Assembly: GCF_019192965.1 (NCBI RefSeq)
Contig: NZ_JAHTKU010000008.1
Span: 248,001 to 312,000 of the forward strand
From: Nocardioides daeguensis
Lineage (GTDB): Bacteria; Actinomycetota; Actinomycetes; Propionibacteriales; Nocardioidaceae
Direction of reading: 5' to 3'
Length of the DNA: 64,000 nucleotides
Part shown: piece after piece, positions 42,010 to 51,701 of the stretch
How the letters are laid out: every line of letters begins with the position of its first letter
Position numbering within the stretch: position 1 is the stretch's first letter
Notes under the pieces: generated by a model
Databases searched by the model: none
What the model was told of the DNA's origin: nothing
What the model saw: only the letters and a program-made list of their open reading frames with translations
Made by a program: the position numbers and the translations under genes

Positions 42010-43274
42010 AGGCCTTCTGGGCGGCCCTGCCCACCGAGGGCCGCTGGCTGCTGTCGACGGTCGCGATCCAGACCCTGGGCCGCGGCCTGACCCTGCCGTT
42101 CACGCTGATCTACCTGCACGAGGTCCGCGGCTTCGAGCTCGGCCTGTCCGGCACCTTGATGGCGCTGATCGCGGTCGTCGGGTTCCTGGTGACCGGGCCG
42201 GGCGGCGCGCTGGTCGACCGGTACGGCGCCCGCGCGGTGCTCCTGGTCGGCCTGGCCGCGATGATCGCCGGCAACCTCGTCCTGGCCTTCGCGACGACGC
42301 CGGCGGTGGCCGCCCTGGCACTGGTGCTGGTCGGGTTCAACTTCGGGGTCTCGTGGCCGGCGTTCAACGCGCTGATCGCGGCGGTGGTGAGCGGTGAGCT
42401 GCGTCAGCAGTACTTCGGCATCAACTTCGCCCTGGTCAACCTCGGGATCGGCGTCGGCGGGGTGGTCGGCGGCCTGTTCGCCGACGTCGACCGGCCGGAC
42501 ACGTTCACCGCGATCTTCGTCGGCGACGCGCTGACCGGGCTGGTGCCGCTCGCGCTGCTGCTGGGCCCGCTACGCCACGTCCACGGCCGCGCTCCCGCGC
42601 CGGAGGACGGCTCCGCGCCGGCGAGCGTCGGCTACCTCACCATCCTCCGGCAGCCGGCGGTGCGCTGGCTGACCCTGCTCACCTTCGTCGGCACCTTCAT
42701 CGGCTACGGCCAGCACGAGGCCGGCTTCCCGGGCTTCGCTCGCCAGGCCGCCGAGGTATCGACCCGCACCGTCGGTCTGGCGTTCGCGGTCAACACCGTG
42801 GTGATCGTGGTCCTGCAGTTCTCGGTGCTCAACCGGATCAAGCGCCACCTGCGCACGCGGGTGATGGTGGTGATGGCCCTGATCTGGGCGGTGGCCTGGG
42901 GGCTGCTCGGCGCGGCCGGCGTCGTCCCGGGTGGCGCCCTGGCGGTCGCGGGCGTGCTCGCCTACATGGCGGTCTTCGCGCTCGGCGAGACCCTGCTCCA
43001 GCCCACGGTGCCGGCGATGGCCAACGACCTCGCGACCGACCACACCCGTGGCCGCTACAACGCGATCACCGCGGCGGCCTTCCAGGGCGGCGCGATCGCG
43101 GGCCCCGTGGTTGCCGGGTACCTGCTCGAGCACGGCCTCGCGGCGGCCTACATCGCGACCATGGTGACGGGCTGTGCAGCGATCGCGGCGATGGCGCTGG
43201 TGCTCGAACGGCACGTCCCGGCGGCCGCCAACGGGGGTGTCGGCGTGGCGTCCCCCACACCCGAGGTGGTTTGA
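42006..43274 (+). CDS. MFS transporter, tandem copy 1
   Basis: 422 aa, about 12 TM helices. The A-motif is GGALVDRYGARAVLLVG. A GTG start overlaps the TfoX stop. The two copies share long identical blocks (EGRWLLSTVAI, PFTLIYLHEVRGF, IGYGQ, GETLLQPT), so they arose by tandem duplication. The substrate is unknown; the family resembles DHA1-type drug exporters. Confidence 0.88.
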   Translation: MKAFWAALPTEGRWLLSTVAIQTLGRGLTLPFTLIYLHEVRGFELGLSGTLMALIAVVGFLVTGPGGALVDRYGARAVLLVGLAAMIAGNLVLAFATTPAVAALALVLVGFNFGVSWPAFNALIAAVVSGELRQQYFGINFALVNLGIGVGGVVGGLFADVDRPDTFTAIFVGDALTGLVPLALLLGPLRHVHGRAPAPEDGSAPASVGYLTILRQPAVRWLTLLTFVGTFIGYGQHEAGFPGFARQAAEVSTRTVGLAFAVNTVVIVVLQFSVLNRIKRHLRTRVMVVMALIWAVAWGLLGAAGVVPGGALAVAGVLAYMAVFALGETLLQPTVPAMANDLATDHTRGRYNAITAAAFQGGAIAGPVVAGYLLEHGLAAAYIATMVTGCAAIAAMALVLERHVPAAANGGVGVASPTPEVV

Positions 43275-43343
43275 CCCCGCACAATTTCGTGGCGACCTTG
43301 CCGCATCCGTAAAGTTTTCGGTTGTGAAGCGCCCGGTCCACGC

Positions 43344-44618
43344 ATGATCTCGTTGAAGTCGTTCTGGACCGCACTTCCCGCCGAAGGCCGGTGGCTGCTG
43401 TCCACCGTCGCGATCTCCACGCTCGGCCGCGGCCTGGTGCTGCCCTTCACCTTGATCTACCTCCACGAGGTGCGCGGCTTCGGACTCGGCCTGTCCGGCG
43501 TGCTGATGGCGACCATCGCCGTCGCCGCCTTCGTGGTGACCGGCCCCAGTGGCGCCCTGACCGACCGGTACGGCGCCCGCGCGGTCATGCTCGGCGGCCA
43601 GTCGTCGATGGTGCTCGGCACCGTGCTGCTCGCCTTCGCCACGACCCCGGCCAGCGCAGCGGTGGCGCTCGTCCTGGTGGGGGTCAACTTCGGCTCCTCG
43701 ATGCCGGCGTTCAACTCGCTCATCGCGACGGTCGTCGAGGGCGAGGTGCGCCAGCAGTACTTCGGCGTCAACTTCGCACTCATCAACCTCGGTCTCGGCG
43801 TCGGCGGCATCGTCGGCGGCCTGTTCGCCGACGTCGCCCGGCCGGAGACGTTCACTGCGATCTACCTCGCCGACGCGACCTCCGGCCTGATCCCGCTGGC
43901 GCTCTTCCTCGGCCCGCTGCGGCACGTCCACGGCCGCGTGCTCCACGCGCCGCGCAACCTGGAGGCCGGGGCCGCGCCCGGGTACCGCACCATCCTGCGC
44001 AGCCCGGCCGTGCGCTGGCTGACGCTGCTCACCTTCGTGGCCACCTTCATCGGCTACGGCCAGTTCGAGGTCGGCCTGCCCGCGTTCGCCCGTGGCGACG
44101 CCGGGTTGTCGACCGAGATGATCGGGGTCGGCTTCGCCCTGAACACCTTCGTGATCGTGGCCTTCCAGTTCACCGTGATGGGCCGGATCCGCGGCCGGCG
44201 GCGCACCCGGGTGCTCTCCGTGATGGCTCTGCTGTGGGCGGCCGCCTGGTTGCTGATGGGCGCCGGCGCCCTGGCCCCCGGCAGCGCCCTCGCCGTCACC
44301 GGTCTGCTCGGCTTCGGGATCGTCTTCGGCATCGGCGAGACCCTGCTCCAGCCCACCCTGCCCGCGATCAACAACGACCTCGCTCCCGACCACCTGCGGG
44401 GGCGCTACAACGCGCTCAACTCCGCGGCCGTGCAGGCCGCCACCGTCGCCGGACCGGTCGTCGCCGGGCTCCTGCTCGAGCGCGGGCACGGGACCGCGCT
44501 CATCGCGCTGATGGTGCTCGGCTGCGGCGCGATCGCCGTCGTGGCGACAGTGCTCGAGCGGCACCTCCCGGCTACGGTGAACGGCCGGCCGGCCGTCGTA
44601 CCGGAACCGGTCGGGTAG
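43344..44618 (+). CDS. MFS transporter, tandem copy 2
   Basis: 424 aa, paralogous to the preceding gene along its whole length. The A-motif is SGALTDRYGARAVMLGG. Differences cluster in the central loop (HAPRNLEAGAAPGYRT) and at the C-terminus. An ATG start; the 69-bp spacer is A+T-rich (GTAAAGTTTTC) and may carry its own promoter. It is convergent with the sortase gene at 3 bp distance. Confidence 0.88.
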   Translation: MISLKSFWTALPAEGRWLLSTVAISTLGRGLVLPFTLIYLHEVRGFGLGLSGVLMATIAVAAFVVTGPSGALTDRYGARAVMLGGQSSMVLGTVLLAFATTPASAAVALVLVGVNFGSSMPAFNSLIATVVEGEVRQQYFGVNFALINLGLGVGGIVGGLFADVARPETFTAIYLADATSGLIPLALFLGPLRHVHGRVLHAPRNLEAGAAPGYRTILRSPAVRWLTLLTFVATFIGYGQFEVGLPAFARGDAGLSTEMIGVGFALNTFVIVAFQFTVMGRIRGRRRTRVLSVMALLWAAAWLLMGAGALAPGSALAVTGLLGFGIVFGIGETLLQPTLPAINNDLAPDHLRGRYNALNSAAVQAATVAGPVVAGLLLERGHGTALIALMVLGCGAIAVVATVLERHLPATVNGRPAVVPEPVG

Positions 44619-44621
44619 CCG

Positions 44622-45296
44622 TCAGGCAGCCGTGGCCGGGCTGGCGAACCACAGCGTGCGGTGCGTCCAGTTCCCGGGGCCGAGGCGCTTGCCCGAGCAG
44701 ACCACGATCACGACCTCCGGCGGCCCGTCGGCGGCGTCCCAGCCGGGGAAGCCGGCGCTGGCGAGCACCTCGGTCCGCTCGGTGACGGTGTAGCAGGCGG
44801 TCCGGCGGGTCTCGCCCTTCCCGGCCGCGAGCACGAGCCGACCGCCGACGTCGAGGCCGGCGAGCAGCTTGTTGCCCATCGCGGTGCCGTCGGGCCAGGT
44901 GTGGGTGTTGAGCAGCACGTGGCCCGCAGCCGAGCCGGGCTCGATGCCGCCGCGGTCCCAGGCGAAGGCCAGCTTGTCGGCGACCGGGGGGACACCGGGC
45001 ACGCCCGCCGCGTCACGCGGCAACGCCAGCACCCGCGCCTTCCGGGTGACCCCGGGGACGCTGATCGTCGTCGGGACGAACCCTGCGCTCGCCTGCCGGG
45101 CGCACGGGTCCGGCGCGGGGGCCGGGGCCGGAGTCGGAGTGGGAGTCGGGGTGGGCGCTGCGGGCGTCGGTACGGCGGCCGGCCGCTCGGGCTCGTCACC
45201 ACCGCGCAGCAGCAATCCGGCGCACAGGACCGCCAGCACGACCACGCCCGCGACCAGCGCGAGCTCGCTCCGCCGACGCTCCTCCTCCACAGCCAC
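44622..45296 (-). CDS. Class F-type sortase
   Basis: 224 aa. N-terminal signal anchor (LALVAGVVVLAVLCAGLLL, 12-30), a Pro/Thr-rich wall spacer (PTPTPTPTPAPAPAP, about 47-62) and a sortase domain. Catalytic residues are H132 (LLNTHTWPDG), C200 (VVIVVCSGKR) and R213 (NWTHRTLWF). No sortase substrate with a clear LPxTG-type signal lies nearby. It would act outside the membrane, attaching proteins to the wall. Confidence 0.82.
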   Translation of the reverse strand: MAVEEERRRSELALVAGVVVLAVLCAGLLLRGGDEPERPAAVPTPAAPTPTPTPTPAPAPAPDPCARQASAGFVPTTISVPGVTRKARVLALPRDAAGVPGVPPVADKLAFAWDRGGIEPGSAAGHVLLNTHTWPDGTAMGNKLLAGLDVGGRLVLAAGKGETRRTACYTVTERTEVLASAGFPGWDAADGPPEVVIVVCSGKRLGPGNWTHRTLWFASPATAA

Positions 45297-45343
45297 GGGC
45301 CCATTGTGACGGCCGTGTCGGTGGCGTGCGGGAGGATGACGGA

Positions 45344-48300
45344 ATGGAGGACCCCCTGGCCCGGTTCAGCGAGGCGACGCGCACGTGGTTCCGTGCCGCG
45401 TTCGCCGAGCCCACCGCCGCCCAGGTGGGCGCGTGGGACGCGATCGCGCGGGGCCACCACACCCTCGTCGTCGCGCCGACCGGTTCCGGCAAGACGCTCA
45501 GCGCCTTCCTCGCCAGCCTCGACCGGCTGCTCACCACGCCGGCACCCGACGACCGGCGCCACCGCACCCGGGTCCTCTACGTCTCCCCGCTCAAGGCGCT
45601 CGCGGTCGACGTCGAGCGCAACCTGCGCGCCCCGCTCACCGGCATCCGGCAGACCGCGGAGCGGATCGGGTTTCGAGGCTCGGCCGCGGGCGGCCTCACA
45701 CCTCAACCAACGGTGGGGCTGCCCGAGGTGAGCGTCGGCATCCGGTCCGGCGACACCCCCGCCAACGAACGGCGTCGGCTCGCCACCCGGCCCCCCGACG
45801 TGCTCATCACGACGCCCGAGTCGCTCTTCCTCATCCTCACCAGCCAGGCCCGGGAGACCCTGCGCGGCGTCGAGACGATCATCGTCGACGAGGTGCACGC
45901 GGTGGCCGGCACCAAGCGCGGCGCCCACCTCGCGCTCAGCCTCGAGCGGCTCGACGCCCTGCTCCCCCGGCCCGCCCAACGGGTCGGGCTGTCGGCCACG
46001 GTCCGGCCCACCGAGGAGGTGGCCCGGTTCCTCGGCGGCACCGCGCCGGTCGAGATCGTCGCCCCACCCACCCGCAAGGAGTGGGACCTGCGGGTCGAGG
46101 TTCCCGTCGAGGACATGACCGAGCTCGGCCAGGTGGTCGAGGACGACGACCCCACCGCACCGCCGAGCCGGGCGAGCATCTGGCCGCACGTCGAGCAACG
46201 GGTCGCCGAGCTGATCGGCGAGCACCGCTCGACGATCGTGTTCACCAACGGCCGGCGGACGGCGGAGCGGCTGACCGCACGCCTCAACGAGATCGCCGCC
46301 GAGATGACGACCGACGGCATCACGCCCCCGGCGCAGGTGATGGCGCAGTCCGGAGCCGCCGCCGGCGCCCCACCGGTGCTGGCGCGCACCCACCACGGCT
46401 CGGTCTCCAAGGAGCAGCGCGCGCTCGTCGAGGACGACCTCAAGTCCGGCCGGTTGCCGGCGGTGGTCGCCACCAGCAGTCTCGAGCTCGGCATCGACAT
46501 GGGTGCCGTCGACCTGGTCCTCCAGATCGCCTCGCCCCCCAGCGTCGCGAGCGCCCTCCAGCGCGTGGGGCGTGCCGGCCACCAGGTCGGCGAGACCTCG
46601 ACCGGAGTCTTCTTCCCCCAGCACCGCGGCGACCTGGCGCCCGCCGCCGTGGCGGTGGCCCGGATGCGCACCGGCGGCATCGAGGCGCTCCGTGTGCCGG
46701 CCAACCCGCTGGACGTGCTGGCCCAGCAGGTCGTCGCCGCGACCGCGGTCGACGAGTGGGACGTCGACGAGCTGTTCGCGCTGGTCCGGCGCAGTGCGCC
46801 CTACGCCCACCTCCCCCGCTCGGCCTACGACGCGGTGCTCGACCTGCTCGCCGGGCGCTACCCCTCCGACGAGTTCGCCGAGCTGCGCCCGCGGGTCACC
46901 TGGGACCGGGTCACCGGGGTCGTCACCGGGCGCCCGGGCGCCCAGCGGCTGGCCGTCACGAGCGGTGGCACCATCCCCGACCGCGGCCTCTACGGCGTCT
47001 TCCTCGCCGGCGAGGGCACCAACCGCCGGGTCGGCGAGCTCGACGAGGAGATGGTCTACGAGAGCCGGGTCGGCGACGTGTTCGCCCTCGGCGCGACCAG
47101 CTGGCGGATCGAGGACATCACCCACGACCGGGTGATCGTCACCCCCGCGCCCGGCGTCCCCGGGCGCCTGCCGTTCTGGAAGGGCGACACCGCCGGACGT
47201 CCGACCGAGCTCGGCGAGGCGATCGGTGCGTTCACCCGTGAGCTCGCCGCGCTGCCCGACGCCGACGCGCAGGCCCGGGCGCGGGAGGTCGGGCTCGTCG
47301 CCAACGCCGCCGCCAACCTGGTCGCCTACCTGCGGGAGCAGGTCGAGGCGACCCGGGTGCTGCCCAGCGACACCACCGTCCTGGTCGAGCGCTTCCGTGA
47401 CGAGCTCGGCGACTGGCGCCTCGCCGTCCACTCCCCCTACGGCACCGCCGTCCACGCGCCCTGGGCGCTGGCCATCAACGCCCGGCTGCGGGAGCGCTAC
47501 GGCGTCGACGGGCAGGCCCTGGCCTCCGACGACGGCATCGTGATCCGGATCCCCGACACCGACGCCGACGCACCCGGCGCCGACCTGATCGCGTTCGAGC
47601 CCGACGAGATCGAGGAGATCGTCACCCGAGAGGTCGGCGGGTCCGCGCTCTTCGCCGCCCGGTTCCGCGAGTGCGCCGCGCGGGCCCTGCTGCTCCCCCG
47701 CCGCGATCCCGGCCGGCGCTCTCCGCTGTGGCAGCAGCGTCAGCGGGCCGCCGCCCTGCTCGAGGTCGCCGCCCGCTACCCGGCCTTCCCCATCGTGCTC
47801 GAGACCGTCCGTGAGGTTCTCAACGACGTCTACGACCTGCCGGGCCTGACCACCCTGCTGCGCCGGGTCGACCAGCGTGAGGTCACGGTCACCGAGGTCG
47901 AGACGACCCAGCCCTCGCCGTACTCGCGGACGTTGATGTTCGGCTACGTCGCCCAGTTCGTCTACGAGGGCGACTCGCCGCTCGCCGAGCGCCGAGCCGC
48001 CGCGCTCACCCTCGACCAGGGCCTGCTCGCCGAGCTGCTCGGTCGTGCCGAGCTGCGCGAGCTGCTCGACCCCGACGTGCTCGCCGAGGTCGAGGCCGAG
48101 CTCCAGCGCACCACCCCCGAGCGTCGCGCGCGTGACGCCGAGGGCCTGGTCGACCTGCTCCGCCTGCTCGGCCCGCTCACCGCCGCCGAGGTCGCCGCCC
48201 GCTCCCGCGACGACGCCCCGGTCGCCGACTGGCTCGCCGACCTGGTGACCGCGCGGCGGGCGGTCGAGGTCCGGATGCCGTACGGCGACGCCTGGGCCGT

Positions 48301-49930
48301 CGTCGAGGACGTCGCCCGGCTGCGTGACGGCCTGGGCGTCCCGGCCCCGCCCGGCACCCCCGCCGCCTTCACCGAGCCCGTCGACGACCCGCTCGCCGAC
48401 CTGGTGGGCCGCTACGCCCGCACCCACGGGCCGTTCACCGCCGAGCAGGTGGCGACCCGGCTCGGTCTGGGCGTGGCAGTGGTCCGCCACACCCTGCAGC
48501 GGCTGGAGGCGCACGGCCGGGTGCTGTCCGGCGAGTTCCGGCCGGTCGGCGCGGGCGAGGAGTGGTGCGACGTCGAGGTGCTGCGCCGGCTGCGGAGACG
48601 CTCGCTGGCCCGGCTTCGCCACGAGATCGAGCCGGTCGAGCCGACCACGCTGGCCCGGTTCTCGACCGCATGGCACCAGGTTTCGACAGGCTCAACCACC
48701 GGTGGGGGCAAGGGCCCCCGCGGCGTCGACGGCCTGCTCCACACCCTCGAGCAGCTCGCCGGAGCCCCGGTGCCGGCCAGCGCGCTGGAGTCGCTCGTGC
48801 TCCCGGCCCGGGTGCGCGACTACGAGCCGGCGCTGCTCGACGAGCTGACCGCGACCGGCGAGGTCGTGTGGTCCGGGCACGGCGCGCTGCCCGGCAGCGA
48901 CGGCTGGGTCTCGCTCCACCTCGCCGACCGTGCGCACCTCACGCTCCCCGCCCCCGGTCCCGTGGAGGACCCGCTCCACCGGCGGGTCCTCGACGCGCTC
49001 GCACCGGGCGGCGCCTGGTTCTTCCGACAGGTCGCCGACCAGGTCGCCCGTGCCTGTCTCGACGCCGGCGAGGACGCGCCCCTCGACGACGCCGTCAGCT
49101 CCGCCCTCTGGGCGCTGGTGTGGAGCGGCCACCTCACCAACGACACGCTCACTCCGCTCCGCGCCCTGACCCGCTCGGGCCGCGCGGCCCATCGCACCCG
49201 CCGCGCCCCGGCCCGCCCCGGACGCGTCGCCCGCACCGGCCCGCCCGAGACCGCCGGCCGCTGGTCGCTGCTGCCCGCGATCGACACCGACCCGACCCGA
49301 CGGGCCCACGCCGCCGCCGAGCAGCTGCTCGAGCGCCACGGCGTCGTGACCCGGGGTGCCGTCGTCAACGAGCGGGTGCCGGGCGGCTTCGCCGCGGTCT
49401 ACAAGGTGCTCAGCGCCTTCGAGGACGCCGGCCGCTGTCGCCGGGGGTACTTCGTCGAAGGCCTGGGCGCGGCCCAGTTCGGCACCGCCGGGGCCGTCGA
49501 CCGGCTGCGGTCCTTCTCCACCCCGCTCGGGGAGGACCTCGAGGCCAAGCCGGTCGCCGTCGCTCTCGCCGCCACCGACCCGGCCAACCCCTACGGCGCC
49601 GCGCTGCCCTGGCCGAGCGCCGAGCGGGAGCAGGAGAGCGGACACCGCCCGGGCCGCAAGGCGGGCGCGCTCGTGGTGCTGGTCGACGGTGCGCTGGTCC
49701 TCTACGTCGAGCGCGGCGGGCGCACACTGCTCACCTGGACCGAGGACCTCGACCTGCTCACCCCGGCCGCCGAGGCGCTGTCGAGCGCCGTACGCCGCGG
49801 CACGCTCGGGCAGCTCACCGTCGAACGGGCCGACGGCACCGCCCTGCTCGGCAGCGGCGGACCGTTGCGCGACGCCCTCGCCGCCGCCGGGTTCGTCGCC
49901 ACACCGCGGGGGCTCCGGGTCCGTGCCTGA
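45344..49930 (+). CDS. lhr: Large ATP-dependent helicase Lhr
   Basis: 1528 aa. The SF2 helicase core has Walker A APTGSGKT (45-51), the DEVH box VDEVHAVAG, and motif VI VASALQRVGRAGHQ, followed by the Lhr winged-helix, WYL-less beta-barrel and long C-terminal domains. Mycobacterial Lhr is a 3'-5' helicase that unwinds RNA:DNA hybrids. The ATG after GGGAGGATGACGGA was chosen over a GTG six codons upstream. Two REP-like units are inserted in frame (residues about 109-125 and 1112-1121). The stop overlaps the nei2 start. Confidence 0.95.
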   Translation: MEDPLARFSEATRTWFRAAFAEPTAAQVGAWDAIARGHHTLVVAPTGSGKTLSAFLASLDRLLTTPAPDDRRHRTRVLYVSPLKALAVDVERNLRAPLTGIRQTAERIGFRGSAAGGLTPQPTVGLPEVSVGIRSGDTPANERRRLATRPPDVLITTPESLFLILTSQARETLRGVETIIVDEVHAVAGTKRGAHLALSLERLDALLPRPAQRVGLSATVRPTEEVARFLGGTAPVEIVAPPTRKEWDLRVEVPVEDMTELGQVVEDDDPTAPPSRASIWPHVEQRVAELIGEHRSTIVFTNGRRTAERLTARLNEIAAEMTTDGITPPAQVMAQSGAAAGAPPVLARTHHGSVSKEQRALVEDDLKSGRLPAVVATSSLELGIDMGAVDLVLQIASPPSVASALQRVGRAGHQVGETSTGVFFPQHRGDLAPAAVAVARMRTGGIEALRVPANPLDVLAQQVVAATAVDEWDVDELFALVRRSAPYAHLPRSAYDAVLDLLAGRYPSDEFAELRPRVTWDRVTGVVTGRPGAQRLAVTSGGTIPDRGLYGVFLAGEGTNRRVGELDEEMVYESRVGDVFALGATSWRIEDITHDRVIVTPAPGVPGRLPFWKGDTAGRPTELGEAIGAFTRELAALPDADAQARAREVGLVANAAANLVAYLREQVEATRVLPSDTTVLVERFRDELGDWRLAVHSPYGTAVHAPWALAINARLRERYGVDGQALASDDGIVIRIPDTDADAPGADLIAFEPDEIEEIVTREVGGSALFAARFRECAARALLLPRRDPGRRSPLWQQRQRAAALLEVAARYPAFPIVLETVREVLNDVYDLPGLTTLLRRVDQREVTVTEVETTQPSPYSRTLMFGYVAQFVYEGDSPLAERRAAALTLDQGLLAELLGRAELRELLDPDVLAEVEAELQRTTPERRARDAEGLVDLLRLLGPLTAAEVAARSRDDAPVADWLADLVTARRAVEVRMPYGDAWAVVEDVARLRDGLGVPAPPGTPAAFTEPVDDPLADLVGRYARTHGPFTAEQVATRLGLGVAVVRHTLQRLEAHGRVLSGEFRPVGAGEEWCDVEVLRRLRRRSLARLRHEIEPVEPTTLARFSTAWHQVSTGSTTGGGKGPRGVDGLLHTLEQLAGAPVPASALESLVLPARVRDYEPALLDELTATGEVVWSGHGALPGSDGWVSLHLADRAHLTLPAPGPVEDPLHRRVLDALAPGGAWFFRQVADQVARACLDAGEDAPLDDAVSSALWALVWSGHLTNDTLTPLRALTRSGRAAHRTRRAPARPGRVARTGPPETAGRWSLLPAIDTDPTRRAHAAAEQLLERHGVVTRGAVVNERVPGGFAAVYKVLSAFEDAGRCRRGYFVEGLGAAQFGTAGAVDRLRSFSTPLGEDLEAKPVAVALAATDPANPYGAALPWPSAEREQESGHRPGRKAGALVVLVDGALVLYVERGGRTLLTWTEDLDLLTPAAEALSSAVRRGTLGQLTVERADGTALLGSGGPLRDALAAAGFVATPRGLRVRA
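45669..45717. repeat. REP-like unit inserted in lhr, site 1
   Basis: It begins GGTTTCGAGGCTCGG and ends CACCTCAACCAACGGTGG. In frame it adds about 16 residues (FRGSAAGGLTPQPTVG) between TAERIG and LPEVSVGIRSGDT, two segments that are normally adjacent in Lhr. Confidence 0.7.
48679..48706. repeat. REP-like unit inserted in lhr, site 2
   Basis: GGTTTCGACAGGCTCAACC followed by ACCGGTGGG. In frame it adds about 10 residues (VSTGSTTGGGK) in the C-terminal region between FSTAWHQ and GPRGVDGLL. Confidence 0.65.
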
Positions 49931-50720
49931 GGGCGACGCGGTCCGGCGTACCGCCGACCGGCTCGACCGGGCTCTCGCCGGCCAGGTCCTCAACGGGTCC
50001 GACCTGCGGGTCCCCCAGCTCGCCACCACCGACCTGACCGGCGCCACCGTCGAGCGGACCGCCACCCACGGCAAGCACCTGCTCACCCGGATGACGATGC
50101 CCGGCGGCACCTCGCTCACCCTGCACACCCACCTCAAGATGGAGGGCAGCTGGCGGGTGATCGCGCCCGGCGCCCGCTGGCCGGGCCCGGCCCACGACGC
50201 CCGGGTCGTGCTCCGCAGCGCCCGGGCGGAGGCCATCGGCTTCCTGCTCGGCGTGGTCGAGCTGCTGCCGACCGCCGAGGAGCCGTCCGTCGTCGGCCAC
50301 CTGGGCCCGGACCTGCTCGGCGCCTGGAGCGCGGACGACGAGGCCGACGCGCTGGCCCGGCTCACCGCCCAGCCCGACCGGGTCCTCGGCACCGCCCTGC
50401 TCGACCAGACCGTCGTCGCCGGGCTCGGCACGATCTGGCTCTCCGAGGTCTGCTTCGTCCAGGGCGTGCACCCGCAGTCGCCCGTCGCCGCCGTCGGGGA
50501 CCCGTTGCGCCTGCTGCGCCGGGCGAGGCAGATGATCCGCTCCGGCCTCGAGCACGGCCAGCCGCTGACCACCGGCGACCGGCGCAACCCGGTCTGGGTC
50601 TACCGCCGCCAGCGTCAGCCGTGCCTGCGCTGTCGCACCCTCGTCGAGGCCGGTCAGGTCGGCGACCCGGGCCGGGAGCGGACCACCTACTGGTGCCCCC
50701 GCTGCCAGCCGCGCGCGTGA
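49923..50720 (+). CDS. nei2: DNA glycosylase/AP lyase Nei2 (Fpg/Nei family)
   Basis: 265 aa. The GTG start gives VPEGDAVRRTADRLDRALAG, so after Met removal the catalytic Pro is first and E3 follows. The helix-two-turn-helix has TVVAGLGTIWLSEVCF (N of the usual GIGN replaced by T). The C-terminal zinc finger is C-LR-C ... C-PR-C (CLRC, then YWCPRC). It excises oxidised pyrimidines. Overlap with lhr by 8 bp matches the lhr-nei2 pairing in mycobacteria. A 6-bp hairpin (50721-50735) follows the stop. Confidence 0.9.
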   Translation: MPEGDAVRRTADRLDRALAGQVLNGSDLRVPQLATTDLTGATVERTATHGKHLLTRMTMPGGTSLTLHTHLKMEGSWRVIAPGARWPGPAHDARVVLRSARAEAIGFLLGVVELLPTAEEPSVVGHLGPDLLGAWSADDEADALARLTAQPDRVLGTALLDQTVVAGLGTIWLSEVCFVQGVHPQSPVAAVGDPLRLLRRARQMIRSGLEHGQPLTTGDRRNPVWVYRRQRQPCLRCRTLVEAGQVGDPGRERTTYWCPRCQPRA

Positions 50721-50776
50721 CCGGGGTCTCCCCGGACGTGCGGAACGCGACACCCACAATCGTTCGTTGACCAGGC

Positions 50777-51649
50777 ATGCACCAGCACTTCAACGGGCTC
50801 AAGACGGCCGGCCTGTTCGGCGCGATCTTCGCGCTGCTGCTCGCCGTCGGCGGACTGATCGCTGCCGCGACCGGCAGCTCGGCCTTCATCTGGATCTTCG
50901 CTCTGATCGGTGTCGGTACGACGGCCTACGGCTACTGGAACTCCGACAAGCTCGCCATCCGCGCGATGCACGCCTACCCGGTCTCGGAGTTCCAGCAGCC
51001 CGCGATGTACCGGATCGTGCGCGAGCTCTCCCAGCGCGCGGGCCAGCCGATGCCGGCGCTGTACGTCTCCCCCACCCAGGCGCCCAACGCGTTCGCGACC
51101 GGCCGCAACCCCCAGCACGCAGCCGTCTGCTGCACGGAGGGGATCCTCGGCCTGCTCGACGAGCGCGAGCTGCGCGGAGTGCTCGGCCACGAGCTGATGC
51201 ACGTCTACAACCGCGACATCCTCACCGGCTCGGTCGCCGCCGCCGTCGCGGGCGTGATCAGCTCGGTCGCCCAGTTCCTGGCGTTCACGTCGTTCTTCGG
51301 CGGCGGCAACGACGAGGACCGCCCGAACCCGCTCGTCATGATCGCGACCGCCCTGCTCGCCCCGTTTGCGGCCGCGGTGATCCAGATGGCGATCAGCCGC
51401 ACCCGCGAGTACGACGCCGACGAGGACGGCGCCCGTCTGACCGAGGACCCCCTGGCGCTCGCCTCGGCGCTGCGCAAGCTGGAGCTCGGCACCGCCCGCG
51501 CTCCCCTGGCCCCCACGCCCCAGCTGCAGAACGCCAGCCACATGATGATCGCGAACCCCTTCCGGGCCGCCGACGTGCAGAAGATGTTCTCCACCCACCC
51601 GCCGATGGCGGACCGGATCGCCCGGCTCGAGGCGATGTCGCGCCGCTGA
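50777..51649 (+). CDS. htpX: Membrane zinc metalloprotease HtpX
   Basis: 290 aa, Peptidase M48. Two N-terminal TM helices (14-55), the zinc motif HELMHVYNRD (HExxH), and the third ligand region REYDADEDGARL are present. Hydrophobic segments follow the motif. It degrades misfolded membrane proteins. It faces clgR across a convergent junction; ClgR controls protease genes in actinobacteria, so proximity may be meaningful, though htpX is transcribed from its own upstream region. Confidence 0.93.
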   Translation: MHQHFNGLKTAGLFGAIFALLLAVGGLIAAATGSSAFIWIFALIGVGTTAYGYWNSDKLAIRAMHAYPVSEFQQPAMYRIVRELSQRAGQPMPALYVSPTQAPNAFATGRNPQHAAVCCTEGILGLLDERELRGVLGHELMHVYNRDILTGSVAAAVAGVISSVAQFLAFTSFFGGGNDEDRPNPLVMIATALLAPFAAAVIQMAISRTREYDADEDGARLTEDPLALASALRKLELGTARAPLAPTPQLQNASHMMIANPFRAADVQKMFSTHPPMADRIARLEAMSRR

Positions 51650-51701
51650 TCCGGCCACCTTCAGGCTGACGTAACCAGAGCCTGGACGACAAAACTGGCG
51701 C

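Noticed and set aside
44708..48676. 1322-codon open frame antisense to lhr
   Set aside because: A shadow of lhr in high-GC DNA; its sequence is repetitive Gly/Arg/Asp/Val without any recognisable domain, while the plus strand encodes a complete helicase.
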